From Quercus robur (taxonomy: Eukaryota; Streptophyta; Magnoliopsida; Fagales; Fagaceae), in the NCBI RefSeq assembly GCF_932294415.1, contig NC_065544.1:23473351-23537350 (forward strand): a DNA stretch of 64,000 nt. The letters run 5' to 3'. The stretch's first letter is position 1. Every line of letters starts with the position of its first letter. Below the pieces are notes generated by a model. The model searched no databases. It had not been told where the DNA came from and worked only from the letters and a program-made list of their open reading frames with translations. This document shows positions 56,216 through 64,000 of the stretch, piece by piece. Position numbers and translations under genes: made by a program.

Positions 56216-56359
56216 TACTTAGATTCTTCTTTTAAGATTTAGCCATGTGACTATACTTAACTAAAAATACACTTCTATCTCATAAGAAAATAACCACATG
56301 GCTGAATCTTAAGAGAGAAAATCTAAAAAACAACACCTAAGTATTGTACCTAAATTTTG
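56216..56359. mobile_element. MITE-like inverted-repeat element, copy 2
   Basis: The phrases CCATGTGACTATA, TAAAAATACAC, CTCATAAGAAAAT, CCACATGGCTGAAT and ACACCTAAGTATTGTACCTAAATTTTG match the element at 12124-12304 in order, with the ends partly lost or diverged. It directly abuts the copia gag fossil. Confidence 0.55.
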
Positions 56360-56363
56360 TTCA

Positions 56364-58021
56364 TCATAGATTGCCAACTAGCTCTGTCAAAGGAATTTTG
56401 TCAATATCCTTTAATTTCTCAATTGCGGTGATCTTGGCATGAAATCTCTTGGGTAGAGATCTGAGTACCTTTCTAACAATCTTGGGTTTGAGAATGGTTT
56501 CCCCAAGATTAAAGGCTGAGTTCACTATGTCCTTGAGCTTGGCATAGAACTCATCGAATGACTCATCCTCTTCCATATTAATCTCTTCAAAACTCATGGT
56601 AAGCCTCTGAAACTTTGAATCCTTGACAGCCTTAGTTCCTTCATAAGTTGTCTGGAGGATTGTCCGTGCGTCCTTTGCAGTTTCAGTAGAGGACTGAGAT
56701 GGAAGCATGGATAACGCACTAAATCTCCTCATTCGTGACCGCACTGAATAACGCATTCAATGCCTCGCTGTTGAAATTTGCCGCCTTGATCTTTGCATCA
56801 TCCCAATCGGCTGACGCTTCCTTTGGCTTGGTCCAACCTATCTCCACAGTTTGCCACACTTTCTCATTTAATGACTATAAGAAAGCTCTCATGTGTACTT
56901 TCTAGTATGCATAGTTATTGTCATCAAATAAATAAGGTATAATAAGAGACTGTCCTCTATCCATGACAAATAGGGGTCAATGGATCACACAGCAAAAATT
57001 AATCCTAATTAGAGTGTACTTGCTTTGATACCACTTACTAGGCCAGGAATGTATTGACCCCTTGTGATGAATTAACTAATTAATCAACCAAATTAATTAA
57101 TTAATTCAATTAGCATGCAATAAGCGTGGTAGCACAAACAAATCATCAATCAAGTTAATATGTAGCGGAAAATAAATTGATACAGTGATTTGTTTACGAA
57201 TGGGGAAACCTATATGACAAAAACCCCACCGAGTGATTATAAGGTTACCACTCCTGAAAATCCACTGTTATCACAACAAGTGGTTACAAGTAAAGGAATC
57301 CCAGTATTTTATACCAACCTATAGTTGAACCCTTACCCTAATATCTAATTGGACTTGTTCTGTAGTGACAATCTCTCCTTTCAGTGCACGGCTCCCAATA
57401 TGTGACTAACCAATTCGATGCGCAGATCCTAGTATGCGGCTTACACACTAACTTAAGAAGAATGTTGGCTACAAAGTTCTTTAGTTCATCAACACGATGA
57501 AGATTACGAAACTCCTTGGTTACAAAATCTTACGGCGTACAAACACAGCAACTTCTTGAAGAGAAAGATGAACTAGGGCATATGTCTTCAGTTCATAATA
57601 TGCGTGTGAAAAACTTTTACATTGAGGTGCATCAGCTGTGACGGACCTTAAAACAATCCTTATATATGTTTAGGGTTGTGAGAAAAGAAAGCTCAAACAT
57701 CTATACATAAATTAGATCTAAAAAACTGATTTTCTTAAATCTCGATAGATATCCTATCTATAGAACAGCTATCAAGCATCGGGCTTAAACAGTCTTTTAA
57801 ACCTCGATAGATACTAGCTATCGAGTTTTAAAATCTAGCACTTTTTTACTTGATTCTTGGATAGACTTGCATGGTTTTAACACTTGAATTTGTAATTTTG
57901 TTTCTTAAAACATTAGACACATCCTAGATCTACCAAATTATAAGTAAAGTATGTTTTGTCAAAGGATTAACCAATTCTATATTGACATATGTTTCTAACA
58001 TGATTCACATATGTCCTAACA
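56364..58021 (-). mobile_element. Truncated copia element: LTR plus gag part
   Basis: On the minus strand, an LTR begins TGTTAGGACATATG (ending at 58021) and runs down to about 57050. It is followed by TGGTATCAAAGC (around 57030-57041), a primer-binding-site-like motif, and then a gag (UBN2-type) segment, best preserved at 56364-56756. The LTR holds repeat-like stretches and a poly-AATT run at about 57085. The pol part is absent because the fossil stops at the MITE at 56359. It is broken, with the gag part in more than one piece. Confidence 0.6.
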
Positions 58022-58038
58022 AATTATTATGTTTTCAC

Positions 58039-59455
58039 TGTTAGGATTAGTACTCTAAAGTCTTATTGTATGCCATGTATGACATTATGTATGATATTAT
58101 ATTGTGATTAATAAAATTGTTTTATTATTATCTAAAATAATGGTAACATGAATATTTTGACATTATCATATAATTCATGAGATGCATAGTATGTGATTTA
58201 GTCACAAAATATATAAATCATAAGTTCTTTTTAAACTCAGAATTTTAATTCGTAGTCGGTGATGAAATTAGGCATTTCATCTGTGAAGACTATAACATAT
58301 CAACGAAAATGATTTGTCTTGATCATGGAAGTGGAGACTTCTAGTTGATATGTTTTAAGTGTTAAGATATATTGAGCTAGACTACTATGAGATTTATTAT
58401 TCTACTAACAACTATCAAATGAATAATAAATCTCATGACTTTTATTTATATCAACTCTTAATCCTGAGAGAATAATGAACCTAATCATGAAGTGTAGGTT
58501 GCTTTGATATATCAAAAGTGAGATTTAAAGTCATGATCAAAACCTCAGTATGTTGGGTAACCACATTTAATGTTTTAGGAACATATATTCTCAGGATGAA
58601 ATTCATAATTTCTTAATAAAGATATAAAATATTCCCTTGAGATAAATTTAATGGGTTTGGTTATTCAAAATGTTAGGCCTAACTACTTTAGTAAGAAGTT
58701 ACTAAAGTATATATTTATGAAATTGAATTTCATAAATATATGATGAATAACTTAAAGGATTAAACTGGGTACTCAAAGATTAAGATGTAGTAACCTTCAA
58801 AGTGGCAATCAACATTCATGACTTTGTATTACTACGATTATTTTAATGAAGGGGTTGAATGTATAATAAAGTATTGGGATATAATTTATTAATAAGCCCT
58901 ATAGTGCAATTATATTTATATAGTGGTATTAAATATAATTAACGGTAATTTTGGGCTTGTCAAGAGTTGATAGAAAGGCCCAAAACCCATTGGAGCTAGT
59001 GTCTTATTTGTCCCTTTTGGTCCCATTCCAAGTCACATACTAAAACCCAATTGGAATGACCTAAAAGGCTAGCCCAATTAGTAAATCAGTTATATATAAG
59101 GAGAAAAATACATAGAATGAGAAAAATATATAGAATTTGAAATGCATGAAAATATATGAAAATAGTATGTATGTGAGTGTAAGCCACTCTCTTATTCTCC
59201 CTTGAACACATACGTGTAAACTGAATGAGAGACCATGCTTCTTGGACATAAGTGGAATTGGACTGAAGATTAAAAGTATTCCCAAGTATTTCTAATCTTT
59301 GATTTTGAATTTCACTGCACCAAGGCACACTCTCTTGTTCTTAAATTATGAAATTTACATAGTACATGTTATCAATTGCAAATGAAGTAGATCTGTTATT
59401 TTTCTACTGGGTATATTTTGTATGTGATACAAACTATGTTTTTTCCAATATTAAC
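58039..59455 (+). mobile_element. Copia-type LTR remnant
   Basis: It begins TGTTAGGATTAGTACTC and ends near AATATTAACA (59455), TG...CA. It contains CAGTTATATATAAGGAG, a TATA-like site, at about 59087, and a leader-like region. No internal part is attached on either side, and no matching target duplication was found. It is more diverged than the solo LTRs at 14, 16 and 30 kb. Confidence 0.45.
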
Positions 59456-59949
59456 AATTATACAAATTAATTATAAAGCTTACCTTGATCCATTGTTGAA
59501 TTTTCTTAAGATCATGTCTTAGTATAAAAGGCACTTAATTCTTATAGAATTGGTTTCTCTATCTTGACCCGCTTTTCTCTTTAATTATTCAGTGTATGTG
59601 ATGGGTTAGTTGAATGTCTCTTTTATAGGTAGAAAGAGGACCAATTTCCTTGTATCTATTATCTCCACTTACCCATCAAAGTTGGAGTTACTTAGGAAAT
59701 TTACTTCTCCATTAACTAATTTTTTAAAGATAGGTAACATCTTGTTAAACCATAACATATATGAAGTTATCAAATGGATAAGTTATCAAATAACACAATT
59801 CATTCTTACATTCTTAACTTGGCCCATATGATAACTTAGGTCAAGGCTTAATAAGATTAACTATTAGGCGCAGAATGGTACATATCCTCTTACTTTAAAT
59901 GGGTCATCATAATACTATAATTAAACAACCCACTAATGCAAGTCATGGC
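59456..59949. other. AT-rich intergenic DNA
   Basis: No gene or clear element is seen. The 73-codon ORF here has no domain. Confidence 0.4.
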
Positions 59950-61990
59950 GGTTCTATATCAATAATACAACATAGTTCCTTCCATATACTACAACACTAG
60001 CAACTTGCTTAATATGGCTATCATTGAGAAGTGACTTAAAAGGTCCAACAATAATGTCTTTTTTGTTAGAGACTATTCCTATACATAAAATAAAACTATA
60101 ACAATCAGAAACACATTTAATGAGATCTCCAAGTGTCAAAAGCATAAAGTAACTTTAAAATAACAGTAAGATATTTATGTGTTCTATTGATACTGGTTGT
60201 GTGTTTAAGTGTTTTATTGACACTCGTTGTTTCTGAAATTCTTCCTTAACAGTAAGATATTTCAATTCCATGTGTTTCGCACCATTAGAATACTTATCAT
60301 TTTTAGAGAAAAACACAGCTGCAGAATTATCACAATAAATTCTTAGTGGCTTGGAAATAGAGTTAACAATTCTCAGTCCTAAGATAAAATTCCGCAACCA
60401 CAATCCATAAACTGTGGCCTCAAAGCATGCCACAATTTAGCTTCCATAGTGGATGTAGCAATGATAGTTTACTTTGAATTTTTCCATGATATTGCTCTTC
60501 CAGCTAACATGAACAAATAACCAAAAGTGGACTTTCTACTATCAACACATCCAGCAAAATCTGAATCTAAGTAACCTATGATCTCAAGATTATCAAATCT
60601 GTTAAATGTGAGCATGTAATCCTTTGTGCCTTACAAGTACCTCATCACTTTCTTTGTAGCTTTCCAATGATCCAATCCTGGATTACTTTGGTATCTTCCT
60701 AACATACCAACAGCAAAATTGATGTCGGGTCCTGTACATGTTTGGGCATACATTAAACTTCCCACTACAGAAGTATAAGGAATTCCTTCAATTTGTTTCC
60801 GTTCCCATTCATTTTGTGGGTATTACATAAGGCCGAATTTGTCCCCTTTTTGAATTGGGGCATCCCCAGCAAAACATTTCTCCATTTTGAATATCTCTAG
60901 AACTCTTTCAATATATGCTTTCCGAGACAACCCTAACAGTCCATATGATCTATCTCGGAATATTTCAATTCCTATCACATAAGTTGCCTCACCCATATTT
61001 TTGATTTCAAAGTTCTTAGAAAGAAACTTCTTTGTTTCATGCAATAAGCCAGGATCACTACTAGCAAGCAAAATATCATCAACATACAAAATCAAAAATA
61101 TAAACTCACTCCCACTAACCTTCAAATAGATATACCAATCAACAATGTTTTCCTTAAATCCAAAAGATGTAATGGTATCATTAAACTTAAGATACCATTG
61201 TCAGGAAGTTTGTTTAAGTCCTTATATTGACTTCTAAAGTTTGCAAGCTAATTGTTCCTTACCCTTAATGGAGAAACCTTCAGGTTCATCCATATAGACA
61301 TCCTCTTCTAAAATCCCATTTAGGAAAGCAATTTTCTCATCCATTTGGTGCAACTCTAAATCATAATGAGCTACCAATGCCATAATGATTCTAAGTGAGT
61401 CCTTCTTGATATAGGGGGAGAAGGTCTCTTGGTAATCAGCCTTCTTTCTAAGTGAAACATTTGGCCACAAGTCTAGCTTTAAATTGTTCAATATTGCCCT
61501 TAGAGTCATGCTTGGTCTTAAAGACCAACTTACTTTGGGCAATCTGACGAGATTCCAAACTTTATTTTAGTTCATTGATTTCATTTCATCTTTCATGGCA
61601 TTTATCCATTTAATAGAATCAACACCTTTTATGGCTTGTGAAAACGCAATCGGATCCTTACTTGTTCCTATATCAAGATCAGATTTGTGTAGATAAACCA
61701 TATAATCATTAGATATAGCAGACTTTCTTTCTCTTTGAGATCTTCTTAATGCTACTTCTTGTGGTTCTTCTATCACTTGTTCGTTGGTGAGCATATCATT
61801 ATGGAGTAATGGTATGGTTCATTAATTTGTTGTTCAACATTGTTTCGCTGTTCAACAATTGTTGGAACAACAATTTCATTTGAAGTTATAGGTAGTAGAT
61901 CTTGTACCCTAACTTCTTGAACATCCACATTTCATAGATTATCACTCCCACTGATTTCACCATTTTCAATGTATCTGGCATTACCGATTT
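59950..61990 (-). mobile_element. Copia pol fossil: reverse transcriptase and RNase H
   Basis: Minus strand, with 5' at high coordinates. A pre-RT segment with SQAIKGVDSIKWINAM-like sequence (61567-61794) is followed by reverse transcriptase blocks (61234-61542 with the KDSLRIIMALVAH and MDEKIAFLNG types; 60823-61125 with LILYVDDILLAS, the catalytic YVDD). RNase H-like sequence (60155-60433) shows IYCDNSAA and AKHMELKYLTVKEE. No gag, protease or LTR is attached. The element is broken in several places. It is separate from the gag fossil at 56-58 kb, whose order does not fit this one. Confidence 0.85.
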
Positions 61991-62300
61991 CCACAATTCT
62001 CGTACTATGGTTAGGACCAAGAGAGTCAATATCGTATTGGAGGGTGTTTCAGTTTGGTTAGGAAAACGAAATATTTTGGTACCAATTAATACTGATGTAC
62101 CGTTTTGAGATTACCGCTAATTTGATATATATATATATATATATGTTAGGTCAAATTTCTATAATTTGTAAAAGAAATTTAAATTTAGAAATCAAAAATT
62201 CACTTAATATGTTAACCTTTAGCTAAAGTGTGAGCTAATTAGTAATATTAGGCCATTGATGTAGTTAGTATTTACTATTTACTATTTAGTTGATAATAAT
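61991..62300. other. Intergenic DNA with (TA)n
   Basis: (TA)n run at about 62129-62147. The rest is AT-rich with no gene. Confidence 0.4.
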
Positions 62301-63550
62301 TGTAGGGATACGATTTTCGTTAACCCGGTCTTGGATGATCAGGCCCTGACCCAAGAGGTCCCACACAATGAAGTTTGTAGAGTATGGGCTGAAGAACTCG
62401 GTTCCAGTTGGCTCAAGTGGTTCGTTGCGTGTTCTTAGTGGGTGTAAAAACGTAAATCACGAAAATGTAAGTCTAAGTCGAAGTTCCATTCATGGACAAG
62501 CTTTCATACAATGACTTCTTTCTTTTCTCTCTCCTCTCCTCGCCCTCTTTTTCCCGTCCCCATTTCTGGGGGCCTCTTACATATGATATAGGCCCTCCTT
62601 TATCATCTGGGCCCTACACTTGTTGATCATTCAAACCCCCACTTGAGCACCTGTCCCATCAGACGCCCTTACCAGTTCTTTGTGAGTTGCAGTGACCAAG
62701 GTAACACTGTTCAGGGGTCTTCTCCTCATTAATGTGGCCAGGAGAGTAGTTGTGGTGCATTTAATGTGGTGGTGACAGCCTTTGCTAGGATATTTTGGAC
62801 CTTCTTTCTTTTTGTGCGTTTGGGGTGAGGGCTACAGTAACTGGGATGCATCATTGATCTGGACTTTGGGATTTCCGAGGAGGAATCGCTCCTCGGACGT
62901 GTTTTCTTCGCCTAGTTGGCTTGGGTAGGGATTATGGGCTGCGACGTCTCCTCGGACAGGATCGTCCTCGGACGGGCCCAAGGCCCAGCCAACTTGTTAT
63001 TCTGGGCCGGTCCCCACAATAGCCCCTTAAAACTCCGGTTTTGATCTCCCTCCGAGGAGAAAAGCGGGGTTTTGACATTTATGAAGGATGGAACAAATGA
63101 GATCTTGGTTCGCGCGCGTGGGCGGTTACTTCTGACGCGCCACAATTTACGAGGCGCGGCCATTTACTCCAGACAGCTTTATGTCCCCTCCATCCAACGG
63201 CGAGATGTGGATCTGACGGCCAGCATTGTTCCTTGAATTCGTGAGCGGATGGGATTTTTTCTCTCTCCCTCCTGCTATATAAGGCGCCTGAGAGGCTCAT
63301 TTTCTCTTTTTTATCCACACATCAGAACAGAGAGCTCCAGAGAACTCCAGCGCCCAGAAATCCTTGAGTGCCTCCGTCCTTCAAACCTCCATAATCATTT
63401 CTGCGAAGCGTCCTTCCTAGAAGAGATTTTCGACCACCTCACCGGTCATTTGTGAAGATATCTGTAAGTTCCGTTTGCTTCATCACTTCGATTTTCTCCT
63501 CGGACTTTACTTTTCTCCTCGGTCTTTATTTTCATTCCTCCAGTTCAGCT
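62301..63550 (+). mobile_element. 5' region of a gypsy-type element (LTR and leader)
   Basis: A GC-rich block unlike its left side. It starts near TGTAGGGATACG and has repeated TCCTCGGACG / CGAGGAG phrases and a promoter-like GCTATATAAGGCGCC at 63274-63288, followed by a CT-rich leader (63295-63340) and GTAAGTTCC near 63462. The LTR end is not defined. It leads directly to the ORF at 63554. I read this as the promoter and leader of a retroelement of the Ty3/gypsy group. It may continue beyond the window. Confidence 0.55.
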
Positions 63551-63553
63551 TAG

Positions 63554-64000
63554 ATGGGTAGATTAAAAAAACTAGTAGACACTCCGGCTGCTATGGAGGC
63601 TTTTAGGACAAAATACCACATCCCGCCGGAGGTGGTTCTGCGGTACTGTCCCCCAGAAGGAGTACTGTTAGATAGAGGCGTGGGTGAGGTGGTCATTCCC
63701 ATGATTGCCTTTATACAAGGGGGAATGACACTCCCCATGCGTAGGATTACCCGGCACTACCTGTTCCACCATAGGTTGACGCCACACCAGTGCGCTCCAA
63801 ACATGTTCAGGGTACTAGGCTGCATAGATGTTTTGAACGAGCGAATGGGTCTGGGTCTGGGTCTGACCTGGTACGACGTGGTACGCATGTACAAGTGTCA
63901 CTACGTAGAGAATGGGGGGTATTACCTTAAATCTCGATCCGAGGTGGTTAGGCTAATCTCCTGTCTCCCTATATCCAATAAGACCATGAAGGATGACTTC
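63554..64000 (+). CDS. Start of a gypsy-element ORF, cut by the window end
   Basis: An ORF starts at ATGGGTAGATTAAAAAAAC and stays open to the last base (149 codons and counting), so it is not truncated by any change visible here. The protein begins MGRLKKLVDTPAAMEAF, and continues with YHIPPEVVLRYCPPEG, MTLPMRRITRHYLFHH and VLGCIDVLNERMG. A hydrophobic/aromatic pattern with PM.R...H....H..TP.Q is what I know from the 'putative gypsy type transposon' (Transposase_28-like) family. Its function is not known. It probably belongs to the gypsy element whose leader lies just upstream. The segment GLGLGLTWYDV shows a small repeat. Confidence 0.55.
   Translation, partial: MGRLKKLVDTPAAMEAFRTKYHIPPEVVLRYCPPEGVLLDRGVGEVVIPMIAFIQGGMTLPMRRITRHYLFHHRLTPHQCAPNMFRVLGCIDVLNERMGLGLGLTWYDVVRMYKCHYVENGGYYLKSRSEVVRLISCLPISNKTMKDDF

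Noticed and set aside
56364-61990. One continuous copia element
   Set aside because: On the minus strand gag should lie at higher coordinates than pol; here the gag fossil is lower and has its own LTR, so these are separate remnants.

Overview
The window is eukaryotic nuclear DNA from a dicot plant, very probably a woody one. Its genes have introns with GT-AG borders, the intergenic DNA is AT-rich and full of poly-A/T tracts, the host genes are plant-only families (classical arabinogalactan proteins, an ATL RING-H2 ligase, a TIR-NBS-LRR receptor), and plant-type LINEs, SINEs, MITEs and LTR remnants fill most of the space. I lean to Fagales from the general look of the repeats, but this is a guess.

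Layout. Positions 1-13500 carry three small intronless classical arabinogalactan-protein genes, all on the + strand (832, 9575, 13026). They look like a tandem family. The DNA upstream of the first gene recurs at 2278-2792 and again near 8510. A 5.5-kb LINE and then a tRNA-like SINE landed in the second copy of that upstream block, at nearly the same site, and the junction beside the SINE was then amplified into three 222-bp units just upstream of the second gene. 14-21 kb is an LTR graveyard: two solo LTRs with exact 5-bp target duplications (one of them inside a longer inverted-repeat element) and a 3.3-kb element, also with a 5-bp duplication. 22.8-25.0 kb holds a five-exon minus-strand gene for a probably organelle-targeted, single-membrane-segment, coiled-coil-like protein. 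25-39 kb is repeats: LTR remnants, a Helitron 3' end, a third exact solo LTR, a truncated LINE, a hAT-type element with 8-bp duplications, a long-inverted-repeat element, a SINE, a 55-bp-stem hairpin and a possible caulimovirus-like fossil. 40-41 kb is an intact ATL-type RING-H2 gene. 41.9-44.3 kb is a decayed LINE and a gypsy fossil. 44.4-51.9 kb is an apparently intact five-exon TIR-NBS-LRR gene on the minus strand, with an inverted-repeat element and an antisense truncated LINE in its large first intron. 52.5-64 kb is again repeats: a second copy of the 36-kb SINE, a complex foldback element, a nearly identical 198-bp tandem duplication, a Tourist-like MITE, copia fossils, and at the right edge the start of a gypsy-type element whose ORF runs off the window.

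The most unusual thing I found is the foldback family at 54218-54820 and about 10505-10850. Its arms carry the plant snRNA-gene upstream element (RTCCCACATCG) followed 26 bp later by a TATA box. In two arms the match is exact and they face each other; a third arm has one change. This layout resembles a Pol III-type U6 promoter, so the repeats may be driven by, or derived from, an snRNA-type promoter. The host genes are ordinary: cell-surface proteoglycans, a ubiquitin ligase, an immune receptor and an uncharacterised organelle-type protein. They show no operon-like cooperation.
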